From: a bacterium
GTDB taxonomy: Bacteria; Omnitrophota; Gorgyraeia; Duberdicusellales; 4484-171
DNA length: 42,941 bases
Assembly (NCBI GenBank): GCA_021796115.1
Contig: JAJYOP010000013.1
Span: 1-42,941, forward strand
Direction: 5' to 3'
The notes beneath the pieces are model-generated. The model saw only the letters and a list, made by a program, of their open reading frames with translations, was not told the DNA's origin and did no database searches. Below are positions 18,389 to 27,860 of this stretch, piece by piece. The translations under genes and the position numbers were made by a program. Positions within the stretch are counted from its first letter, which is position 1. Every line of letters begins with the position of its first letter.

Positions 18389-20365
18389 ATGGATAGATTT
18401 AAATTAGTAAGTAAGTTCAAACCTACCGGTGACCAACCGCAGGCAATCAAATTGTTAGTCGAGGGAATAAAAGAAAGTAAGCCGTTTCAGACGCTTCTTG
18501 GGGTAACTGGTTCGGGGAAAACCTTTACGCTTGCCTGCGCGATTGAACAAATTAACCAGCCGGTCTTGGTGATTTCTCACAATAAAACTTTGGCCAGCCA
18601 GCTTTACGCGGAATTTAAAGAATTTTTTCCGCATAGCGCCGTTGAATATTTCGTAAGTTACTACGATTATTACCAACCGGAAAGTTATATTCCGCAAACC
18701 GATACTTACATTGAAAAAGATTCTGCGATAAACGACAAACTTGATCGTTTGCGCCTGTCAAGCACAAGCTCTCTTGTTTCGCGCCGCGATACTATTGTGG
18801 TGGCTTCGGTTTCCTGTATTTATAATTTAGGTTCGCCCCAGGATTATATGGGCCTTATGCTTTATTTGAAAAAAACCGATACGATCTCGCAAGATGTTTT
18901 TTTAAAGCGATTGGTTTCTATCCAATACGAAAGAAATGATTTTGATTTTAAGCGCGGCGCTTTCCGGGTAAAAGGAGATACGGTTGACCTTTTCCCGGCT
19001 TATAAGGAAAATGCTGTCCGTGTCGAATTTTTTTCCGATACGGTTGAAAAAATTTACGAATTCAATCCTTTGACCGGAGAAAAAATAAGTGATTTGGAAA
19101 ATTTGGGGTTGTATCCGGCAAAGCATTTTATTATGGCTAAAGAGCAGATTGACGCTGCGCTAAAAACAATTAAATGGGAATTGGAAGACCGTCTCGCATT
19201 TCTTAAAAAGGAAGGCAAAGTCCTTGAAGCCCAGCGGCTAAATAGCCGCACTATGTATGACCTGGAGATGCTTAAGGAAATGGGTTATTGCCATGGTATA
19301 GAAAACTATTCCCGGCATTTATCGGGCCGGCCGCCTGGCTCGCGGCCATACTGCCTGCTTGATTATTTTCCTGAAGACTCGATCAATATCATCGACGAAA
19401 GCCACGTAACTATACCGCAGATACGCGGAATGTATGAAGGCGATAAATCAAGGAAAGAGACTTTGGTCGAATACGGCTTCCGTTTGCCTTCCTGTCTTGA
19501 TAACCGGCCGTTAAAGTTCGACGAGTTTATGGCTTTCAAGAAGCAGGCAATCTTTGTTTCAGCAACGCCATCCGATTATGAGATAAAATTATCCAAGGGT
19601 AAAATTATTGAACAAATTATAAGGCCTACGGGTCTTCCTGACCCGTTAATCGAAGTCCGGCCGACAAAAAACCAGATTGACGATTTGATTAAGGAAATCA
19701 AAAAAAGAGCCCGGCAAAAGGAACGGACGCTGGTTACGACGCTTACTAAAAGAATGGCGGAAGAGCTAAGCCAGTATCTTAAAGAAAGCGGTCTTAAGGT
19801 TACGTATCTTCATTCGGAAATTGATACCATTGAACGGGTCAAGATACTTAAGGAATTGCGAATGAAAAAAGTTGATGCGTTGGTTGGTATAAATCTTTTG
19901 CGGGAAGGCCTGGATTTGCCGGAAGTCTCATTAGTTGCGATACTTGATGCCGACAAAGAGGGGTTTCTCCGCTCGACAACTTCGCTTATCCAGGTTGCCG
20001 GCCGGTGTGCCAGGAATGTAAACGGCCTGGTTATAATGTATTCGGATACGATGACCAAATCGATGCAGCAGGCAATCGAAGAAAGCAACCGTCGCAGAAA
20101 AATTCAACTTGAATACAACAAAGAGAATAAAATAACCCCGCGGAGTATCGAAAAAGCCATAAAAGAAGGTATCGAAATTTATGCGGAGGAAGGAGAAAAG
20201 ATGAATGAACGCCTAAATTTAAGCGAAGCAGAACTTGATAAGGGTGAAATTATCAATCAATTAGAAAAAGAAATGCTCATCGCTGCCAAGAATCTTCAAT
20301 TTGAAAAAGCGGCAAGGCTTCGCGATGAAATCGCCGAATTAAAGGAAGGAATTAAGGAGAAATAA
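18389..20365 (+). CDS. uvrB: UvrABC system protein B
   Basis: FKPTGDQPQAIKLLVEGI, LLGVTGSGKTFT, VSYYDYYQPESYIPQTDTYIEKDSAIND, GINLLREGLDLPEVSLVAILDADKEGFLRS, C-terminal UVR motif. Confidence 0.97.
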   Translation: MDRFKLVSKFKPTGDQPQAIKLLVEGIKESKPFQTLLGVTGSGKTFTLACAIEQINQPVLVISHNKTLASQLYAEFKEFFPHSAVEYFVSYYDYYQPESYIPQTDTYIEKDSAINDKLDRLRLSSTSSLVSRRDTIVVASVSCIYNLGSPQDYMGLMLYLKKTDTISQDVFLKRLVSIQYERNDFDFKRGAFRVKGDTVDLFPAYKENAVRVEFFSDTVEKIYEFNPLTGEKISDLENLGLYPAKHFIMAKEQIDAALKTIKWELEDRLAFLKKEGKVLEAQRLNSRTMYDLEMLKEMGYCHGIENYSRHLSGRPPGSRPYCLLDYFPEDSINIIDESHVTIPQIRGMYEGDKSRKETLVEYGFRLPSCLDNRPLKFDEFMAFKKQAIFVSATPSDYEIKLSKGKIIEQIIRPTGLPDPLIEVRPTKNQIDDLIKEIKKRARQKERTLVTTLTKRMAEELSQYLKESGLKVTYLHSEIDTIERVKILKELRMKKVDALVGINLLREGLDLPEVSLVAILDADKEGFLRSTTSLIQVAGRCARNVNGLVIMYSDTMTKSMQQAIEESNRRRKIQLEYNKENKITPRSIEKAIKEGIEIYAEEGEKMNERLNLSEAELDKGEIINQLEKEMLIAAKNLQFEKAARLRDEIAELKEGIKEK

Positions 20366-20612
20366 CCAAATTCCAAGATACAATAATCTCAAAGAAGGAT
20401 AGGCCTCCCTGTATACCTTTATAGGGAAGGGTCTGGCCAAACAATGACCAAATTCCAAATCCCAAGTACCAAATAAATTCCAATACTCAATGACCAAAAT
20501 TTCAAACCTAAAGCGTTTGGAACATTGGATAATTGGAATTTGGAATTTATTTGGAATTTGGTGCTTGGTGTTCGGAATTTGTTTGGGATTTATATCTTGG
20601 TTATTGGTTATT
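20364..20612. repeat. Nested palindrome: ATTCCAA/ACCAA-word palindrome (copy 3) with a small hairpin insert in the left arm
   Basis: ATAACCAAATTCCAAGATA outer / TATCTTGGTTATTGGTTAT; left arm split by AAGGATAGGCCTCCCTGTATACCTTTATAGGGAAGGGTCTGGCC. Confidence 0.8.
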
Positions 20613-20640
20613 TATAAAAAGTATTTTTAATTTAAAACCG

Positions 20641-21318
20641 ATGTATATCAAAATCATAAAACTTGAAACCGTAGATTCAACCAATAATTACGCTTCGATG
20701 CTTGCGGAAAAAGGTGCCAGGGAAATTACGTTTGTGACATCAAAAACGCAGGTTAAAGGTAAAGGCAGGCTGGGTAAATATTGGGCATCGCCTCTCAATA
20801 AGGGTATTTATGCTTCTTTTGTTCTGCGGCCAGCATGCAGCCTGCATGATATGTATTATTTGCCGCTCGTATTTTCGCTGGCCGCGGCACGCTTGCTGGA
20901 AACATATTTTAAAGAAAAAAAATATATTAGCCATGATGGCCAAATTAAGATAAAATTGCCCAATGACGTCCTGCTTTGCGGAAAAAAGGTCGCAGGAATT
21001 TTAGTTGAGGCAAAAATAACTGGTAAAAAAATCAATTTCGTTATTGTTGGAATAGGCGTAAATATTAATGCCCTTAAGGCAGAATTACCGCCAAAAGCAA
21101 CTTCTCTTTACCTTATTACCGGCAGGAAACACCACCTTGAAGATGTTTCAAAGAATTTAATCAAGGAAGTAATGAGGGTTTATAATGAATTTAAAAAAGG
21201 CAATATCAAGCAGATAGTTGAAGCGGCTCTTATGTATCAAAGAACTAAATCGATGAATATTGCGAAAGAAGATTTGTTGAAAGAAGTCAAAGAGAAAGAG
21301 GCGGTGCATTTATTATGA
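20641..21318 (+). CDS. birA: Biotin--[acetyl-CoA-carboxylase] ligase
   Basis: ETVDSTNNYA, VTSKTQVKGKGRLGKYWASPLNKGIYASFVLRP, IKLPNDVLLCGKKVAGILVEA, IVGIGVNIN. Confidence 0.93.
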   Translation: MYIKIIKLETVDSTNNYASMLAEKGAREITFVTSKTQVKGKGRLGKYWASPLNKGIYASFVLRPACSLHDMYYLPLVFSLAAARLLETYFKEKKYISHDGQIKIKLPNDVLLCGKKVAGILVEAKITGKKINFVIVGIGVNINALKAELPPKATSLYLITGRKHHLEDVSKNLIKEVMRVYNEFKKGNIKQIVEAALMYQRTKSMNIAKEDLLKEVKEKEAVHLL

Positions 21319-22043
21319 TGGTTGTAGATGCCGGCAACACAAGTTTGCATTTTTACTGGATAACTAGAGATAAAATTTTGCATAAAAAACAAATTGGCGC
21401 TTCTTTTATTGACGAGAGGGTAATAAGAAAAATTATTTCTGAAAGAAAAGAGAACAGGCTCATCGTTTGTTCAGTAGTGCCGCGCATTACCGCAATTTTT
21501 AATCAACTCAAAAAGAAACTTTCAAAGGTTCAAATATTTATCATTGGACAGGACTTGTCAGTCCCGATTAAATGTTTTTACAATCAAAAACACGTGGGCA
21601 TGGATAGGGTTATTGCGGCATATGCTGCAAAATTTATTTACAAAGAAGCGAGAATAATTATTGATTTTGGAACTGCCATAACCTTTGACATACTGTCTAA
21701 ACAAGGCGATTATGAGGGCGGGTTGATACTTCCGGGAATCGGCTCGACTTTAAAAGTTTTATCTTCCTGTGCACTTCTTCCAAAAACGATAAAGCTGAAA
21801 CGATCAAAAGTGATTATACCCCGAGATACAAAAGAGAGTATTTATAAGGGGCTGGAGGAGAGTTTTTCTTCGATGATAAATTATCTAGTAGCAAAATATA
21901 AAAAAATCCTTAAACTGCCATCCGCTAACAAGGTTATAATTACCGGCGGAGATGCAGCATTTATCCTACCCGACCTAAATTTCCGCTATACTTATAAGCC
22001 GTTTCTTGTGGCGAAAGGCTTGATTAGGCTTGGCGGAAAATAA
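21315..22043 (+). CDS. coaX: Type III pantothenate kinase
   Basis: MMVVDAGNTSLHFYWI, GMDRVIAAYAA, IIDFGTAITFDIL, GGLILPGI, ITGGDA. Confidence 0.93.
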   Translation: MMVVDAGNTSLHFYWITRDKILHKKQIGASFIDERVIRKIISERKENRLIVCSVVPRITAIFNQLKKKLSKVQIFIIGQDLSVPIKCFYNQKHVGMDRVIAAYAAKFIYKEARIIIDFGTAITFDILSKQGDYEGGLILPGIGSTLKVLSSCALLPKTIKLKRSKVIIPRDTKESIYKGLEESFSSMINYLVAKYKKILKLPSANKVIITGGDAAFILPDLNFRYTYKPFLVAKGLIRLGGK

Positions 22044-22092
22044 CACCGCAAAGCCACAAAAATGCTAAGCGCAAAAAAGTATTAAAAAAAAC

Positions 22093-22120
22093 TTGACAAC
22101 TTTTTCCGCTTGCATAAAAT
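22093..22120 (+). promoter_or_regulatory. Sigma-70-type promoter of groESL
   Basis: TTGACA - ~16 bp - TAAAAT directly upstream of CIRCE. Confidence 0.75.
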
Positions 22121-22123
22121 ATT

Positions 22124-22150
22124 TTAGCACTCTAAGGGCAGGATTGCTAA
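22124..22150 (+). promoter_or_regulatory. CIRCE element (HrcA operator)
   Basis: TTAGCACTC-N9-GATTGCTAA; 1 mismatch to the canonical TTAGCACTC-N9-GAGTGCTAA. Confidence 0.9.
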
Positions 22151-22161
22151 TCAAGTGAGAC

Positions 22162-22227
22162 GGCATTGACATAGGAATGTCAATGCCTACAATTTACGTC
22201 ATTTACTTCGTTCATTCCGTAAATTGT
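22162..22227 (+). repeat. Two consecutive perfect hairpins in the groES 5' leader
   Basis: GGCATTGACAT-AGGA-ATGTCAATGCC (11 bp) and ACAATTTACG..CGTAAATTGT (10 bp). Confidence 0.85.
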
Positions 22228-22251
22228 CTACTCGTTAAAGGAGGTGTCTGT

Positions 22252-22539
22252 ATGAAGGTTAAACCATTAGGAGATAGAGTTGTGATTGAGCCATCAGAAT
22301 CACAGCAGAAAACAAAAGGTGGCATTCTTCTTCCTGATACGGCAAAGGAAAAACCGCAGGAAGGAAAAATTGTCGCCGTTGGCACAGGTAAAAAAACCGA
22401 TGACGGCAAGACCATTGCGCTCAACGTAAAGGTAGGGGATCTTGTATTATACGGAAAATATTCCGGTACAGAGATAACCGTGGATGGCAAGGAATATTTG
22501 ATAGTAAAAGAAGAAGATATTCTTGCCATCATCGGGTAG
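22252..22539 (+). CDS. groS: Co-chaperonin GroES
   Basis: [44 protein letters not shown]; start set after AAAGGAGG. Confidence 0.97.
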   Translation: MKVKPLGDRVVIEPSESQQKTKGGILLPDTAKEKPQEGKIVAVGTGKKTDDGKTIALNVKVGDLVLYGKYSGTEITVDGKEYLIVKEEDILAIIG

Positions 22540-22596
22540 TAAAATCAGTGAATTTTCGGGGTTCCGAAAGTTTCTTATTTAAGGAGGTAAGAATAA

Positions 22597-24228
<1,632 letters not shown>

Positions 24229-24335
24229 GAATAGGTTGCGTTAATCGGTTGCGGTTACGATGCTCGTATCGGTTGCGTTATATGTAAGACGATAAACAAA
24301 ACGAGTAGCGCAACCGCAACCGATAGACGTTAAAT
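24229..24335. repeat. GGTTGCG-word palindrome downstream of groEL
   Basis: GGTTGCGttaatcGGTTGCGGTT...GGTTGCG / GCGCAACCGCAACCGAT. Confidence 0.75.
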
Positions 24336-24338
24336 GTA

Positions 24339-24710
24339 CTAACCTATCAACGCATGAATTCTTGAAAGCAATTTTTCCATTTCGAATGGTTTTGACATAT
24401 AGTAATCTGCGCCAATTACCCTGCCGATAACCTTATCAGTGTCAGTATCCTTTGCCGTGAACATAATAATCGGTAAATTTTCATAAAGCGGGTCTTTACG
24501 AAGCTCCCGGCAAATTTCTTCGCCAGGCAAATCCGGCAATCTTAAATCTAGAAGAATCAAATTTGGATGTTCCGATTTTGCCAGGCTTAAACCTTGCTTT
24601 CCTTCTTTCGCGGTTACAGTATCATAGCCTTCCATTTTTAACCGCAAGCGCAAGGTTTTGCTGATATCAGGATTATCTTCGATTATTAATATTTTTTTCT
24701 TTGTCGGCAT
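24339..24710 (-). CDS. CheY-like response regulator receiver protein
   Basis: KKILIIEDNPDISKTLRLRLKMEGYDTVTAKEG...LILLDLRLPDLPGEE...IIMFTAKD...YYMSKPFEMEKLLSRI. Confidence 0.93.
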   Translation of the reverse strand: MPTKKKILIIEDNPDISKTLRLRLKMEGYDTVTAKEGKQGLSLAKSEHPNLILLDLRLPDLPGEEICRELRKDPLYENLPIIMFTAKDTDTDKVIGRVIGADYYMSKPFEMEKLLSRIHALIG

Positions 24711-25122
24711 TTTTATCTCCCTGCCTGCCGGCCGGCAGGCTGCTGTTTTCGACTTTGTTATGGCTTATGTTAAGCAGTCCGTCTACTTTATTATTTAACT
24801 CATAAAAATCAAATGGTTTTATCGCACAGAAATCTACCGGCGTTTCTTTTATGTTTTGTTCCTGGCATTTTTGTGCCTGAGCAGTGATGAGAATAATCGG
24901 GATATTTTTGGCTTGAGGGTCTTTTTTAAGTAAAGTTGCTACTTCCGTTCCTTTTATGCCCGGCAGTAACACGTCTAAAATAATTAAATCCGGCCTCATA
25001 AACGCAAGAATCTGATTCTTGAAAATTCGAACAAAGTTAAAAAAGATATTGCCAGTAAGGATACGTTTAGTATTTCCAGGACAGGGTGTGTGCCATAAAT
25101 GATGAGAAACATTTCTGTCCAT
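24673..25122 (-). pseudogene. Receiver-domain fragment missing its N-terminal third, joined to membrane-protein DNA
   Basis: Domain begins ...ILAFMRPDLIILDVLLPGIKGTEV... without an ILIVDD strand; upstream part is out-of-frame read of the 24996..25283 membrane gene. Confidence 0.7.
24723..24740. repeat. REP-like palindrome in coding sequence (encodes LPAGRQG on the - strand)
   Basis: GCCTGCCGGCCGGCAGGC, perfect 18 bp palindrome. Confidence 0.85.
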
Positions 25123-25283
25123 TCGGTAAGCCCATGAAACAATCCAAAGGCGCCCAGAAGCAGCCAGGGGAATTTATGCAGCTTTTCTTTTTCTATGTTG
25201 AAGCAAATAAGGCAAAGGAAGAGAAAGCCCAGGCCATAGAAGAAATAAATATAATCCAATTGGGTGTTGAAGAAATTTTGCAT
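24996..25283 (-). pseudogene. N-terminal membrane sensor region, probably of a truncated histidine kinase
   Basis: YFFYGLGFLFLCLICFNIEKEKLHKFPWLLLGAFGLFHGLTEWTEMF...LFEFSRI then abrupt loss of frame. Confidence 0.6.
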
Positions 25284-25405
25284 TAATGTGTTTCCTCTCG
25301 ATTTTAAACTAACATATTGGTATGATTTGTCATTATTAACCTTCTACTTTTTATTGATTTCTTTCTCCCGTCCTATTTTCCTGTAGATTTTCTCGAGCGT
25401 AATGG

Positions 25406-25411
25406 TATAAT
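25406..25411 (+). promoter_or_regulatory. -10 box upstream of leader A
   Basis: TATAAT; -35 weak. Confidence 0.5.
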
Positions 25412-25431
25412 GACCCTAAGCCATGACTTAT

Positions 25432-25538
25432 GAACCCCGCCCTTCCAATACCAAATATATTTATCTTTAAAAATATGGAAAGGTTGGGGCAAAACAATGG
25501 TTTATTAGAAAAATTTTTAGGAAAGGAAGGGCGGGGTG
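25432..25538 (+). promoter_or_regulatory. Candidate structured 5' leader A (riboswitch-like or MITE-like), ends in GTG start of the HD-GYP gene
   Basis: ACCCCGCCCTTCC 25434-25446; TGGAAAGGTTGGGG 25476-25489; GGAAGGGCGGGGT 25525-25537. Confidence 0.6.
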
Positions 25539-26882
25539 AAAGATACCTTTTATCTTAATATTTCAACGGCTGACAGCTTAGGAATAGGCCTTTTTAAATT
25601 CGCGCTTACTCCTCAAGAAAGATTCCTGATTGTAAATTCTGCCTTTTCGCACATGCTGGGATTTTCTTCCAAGATAGAATTAAAAAAAGAGAAACTTGCC
25701 GATTTGTTTTCTAATTTGAACGAGCGCGACGAATTTTTTAGAAACATCAGGCGCGCCGGCAGGGTGAATTTTTTTGAAACGCTTTTTAAACTTAAAAACG
25801 GCGGTAATCTATGGGTTGCCATTACTTGTTCCTTGATTTCCCGCGACCGGCACGAATATATTGAAGGGATAATCGAAAATATTTCCAGCCACAAGGAAAT
25901 GGAAGGCAATTTAGCGCTTGAACGCGATTTTCTGCAAGGACTTCTGGATAACCTTCCGGACGCGATGTATTTTAAAGACTGCAACAATAAAATAATAAAA
26001 GTCAATAGATTCTATGCCAAAGGCGTCGGGCTGAATCCTGAAGAAATAGTTGGCAAAACGGATTTTGATTTTTTTCCTGCGGAACAGGCAAGAAATATGC
26101 AAAAAGACGATAACCACGTTTTGTCTACAGGCAAGCCCATTGTCGGCAGAATTGAACGTACGCTTCTTCCCGACGGAACATGGAACCAGGCAATCACAAC
26201 GAAAATTCCCATGTATGACCGTTTAGGCAAAGTAATCGGAACTATGGGGATGACCAGAGATATGACCGCTTACGCCAATCTCGAAAAAGAGCGCCTTTCC
26301 ATGGTTATAAACACTTTAACGATTTTAGGCAAAGCGCTTGAGATGCGCGATCCCTACACTTTCAGCCATACGCGCCATGTGGCAAACATAGCAGAAATCA
26401 TCGGAAAAGAATTGGAGTGGGACGAAAACCGTCTTTTAGGCATAAGGCTTGCCGGAGAACTTCATGATTTGGGAAAAATCACTATCCCTTTGGACATTTT
26501 AAATAAACCCGGCAAATTGAGCGATTTGGAATACAGTTTGATCCAGGAGCATTCCAAAAATTGTTATGATCTTATAAAAGATATAGATTTTCCATTTCCT
26601 TTATCGGAGGCAATCTATCAGCACCATGAACGCCTGGATGGTTCAGGCTATCCGCGTAAGCTTAAAGGAAACGATATATTATTTGAGGCGCGAATCCTGG
26701 CAGTCAGCGATGTCCTTGAGTCAATGACCCAGCATCGTCCCTACAGAGAGGCACTGGGAATGATGAGCGCATGCGAAGAATTGAAGAATGGTTCAGGAAT
26801 AAAATACGATGCAAGCATAGTTGACATAGTATTGAATTTGGCAGAGAAGAGTGGGCGAAAAATATTTTGGAAAAATAACTAA
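25536..26882 (+). CDS. PAS-PAS-HD-GYP domain protein
   Basis: PAS repeats (DNLPDAMYFKDCNNKIIKVNRFYAKGVGLNPEEIVGKTDFDFF); ALEMRDPYTFSHTRHV, LHDLGKI, HHERLDGSGYP. Confidence 0.92.
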   Translation: MKDTFYLNISTADSLGIGLFKFALTPQERFLIVNSAFSHMLGFSSKIELKKEKLADLFSNLNERDEFFRNIRRAGRVNFFETLFKLKNGGNLWVAITCSLISRDRHEYIEGIIENISSHKEMEGNLALERDFLQGLLDNLPDAMYFKDCNNKIIKVNRFYAKGVGLNPEEIVGKTDFDFFPAEQARNMQKDDNHVLSTGKPIVGRIERTLLPDGTWNQAITTKIPMYDRLGKVIGTMGMTRDMTAYANLEKERLSMVINTLTILGKALEMRDPYTFSHTRHVANIAEIIGKELEWDENRLLGIRLAGELHDLGKITIPLDILNKPGKLSDLEYSLIQEHSKNCYDLIKDIDFPFPLSEAIYQHHERLDGSGYPRKLKGNDILFEARILAVSDVLESMTQHRPYREALGMMSACEELKNGSGIKYDASIVDIVLNLAEKSGRKIFWKNN

Positions 26883-26888
26883 TTTTTC

Positions 26889-26917
26889 TTGCATTATTTT
26901 TTATTTTGTGATATATT
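26889..26917 (+). promoter_or_regulatory. Promoter upstream of leader B
   Basis: TTGCAT - 17 bp - TATATT. Confidence 0.65.
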
Positions 26918-26925
26918 TTCTACTT

Positions 26926-27036
26926 CATGAACCCCGCCCTTCCAAAACACAATATGTCTATCTGTAAAGATATGGAAAGGTTGGGGAAAGGCAAAGGTTT
27001 ATTCGGAAACTGTTTTAAAAAAGGAAGGGCGGGGTG
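26926..27036 (+). promoter_or_regulatory. Candidate structured 5' leader B, homologous to leader A, ends in GTG start of the gamma subunit gene
   Basis: ACCCCGCCCTTCC 26931-26943; TGGAAAGGTTGGGG 26973-26986; GGAAGGGCGGGGT 27023-27035. Confidence 0.6.
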
Positions 27037-27573
27037 AAAGAAATAAAAATATTTGCCAGAGCAGGACAAGGGGCAATCACCACGGCGGCGATACTTGGTG
27101 AGGCGTTTTTTCATCAGGAAATTTATGCTTATGCATTTCCTAGTTTCGGCGCAGCCAGAATGGGCGCTCCGATGAATGCTTTTTTGCGATTCGATACAAA
27201 GCCGGTCAGGCTTCGTTCCCAAATATACAACCCCGATTTTGTTTTAGTCATCGACCCCACGCTTATCAAAACCGAAAAATGTTTTCACGGAATAAAGAAA
27301 GGCGGTATAGCTATTGTTGCGATACGCGACGAAGCTGATTTAACCGAAAAACCAAAGGGTTTTAAAGTGGCTAAGATTTTTGCTGAAAAAATTGCCCTGG
27401 AAACCATTGGCAAGCCATTCAGTAACACGGTATTACTTGGTGCCTTTGCCAAGCTAAGCGGCGATGTAAAACTGGAATCAATTAACGAGGCGGTAAAGAA
27501 AAGATTTTCATCAAAGCCGGAAATATTGGAAAGAAATTTAGCAGCGATTAAAAGAGGATACGACGCAGTTTAA
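27034..27573 (+). CDS. porG: 2-oxoacid:ferredoxin oxidoreductase, gamma subunit
   Basis: KEIKIFARAGQGAITTAAILGEAFF...GKPFSNTVLLGAFAKL. Confidence 0.9.
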   Translation: MKEIKIFARAGQGAITTAAILGEAFFHQEIYAYAFPSFGAARMGAPMNAFLRFDTKPVRLRSQIYNPDFVLVIDPTLIKTEKCFHGIKKGGIAIVAIRDEADLTEKPKGFKVAKIFAEKIALETIGKPFSNTVLLGAFAKLSGDVKLESINEAVKKRFSSKPEILERNLAAIKRGYDAV

Positions 27574-27584
27574 ATATTATAAAT

Positions 27585-27860
27585 ATGTTCGGGCCATTAA
27601 TTGCAAAACCAGCTTCTTCTAGGGCGAATAAAACAGGTTCATGGCGTTCGGCAAAAAAGCCAAGATATCTGCACCAAAACTGTATTGCTTGCGGGCTGTG
27701 TAAATTAGTTTGCCCGGAAAGCTGTATCGAAGGCAAAGAAAAAAACACCTACATGCCTGATTACGAATATTGCAAAGGTTGCGGGCTTTGTGCCTATATT
27801 TGCCCGAAGAAAGATATTGAAATGGTACCGGAGCACGAAAAAGGAGAAAAAGCGAAATGA
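27585..27860 (+). CDS. porD: 2-oxoacid:ferredoxin oxidoreductase, delta (2x[4Fe-4S]) subunit
   Basis: CIACGLCKLVCPESCIEG...YCKGCGLCAYICPKKDIEMVPE. Confidence 0.9.
   Translation: MFGPLIAKPASSRANKTGSWRSAKKPRYLHQNCIACGLCKLVCPESCIEGKEKNTYMPDYEYCKGCGLCAYICPKKDIEMVPEHEKGEKAK

Noticed and set aside
20533-20640. N-terminal extension of birA
   Set aside because: Encoded by the right arm of the ATTCCAA palindrome; natural start at 20641
22177-22251. N-terminal extension of groES
   Set aside because: Encoded by the leader hairpins; canonical [10 protein letters not shown] start at 22252 with SD AAAGGAGG
22212-22532. 106-aa ORF on the - strand
   Set aside because: Antisense to groES
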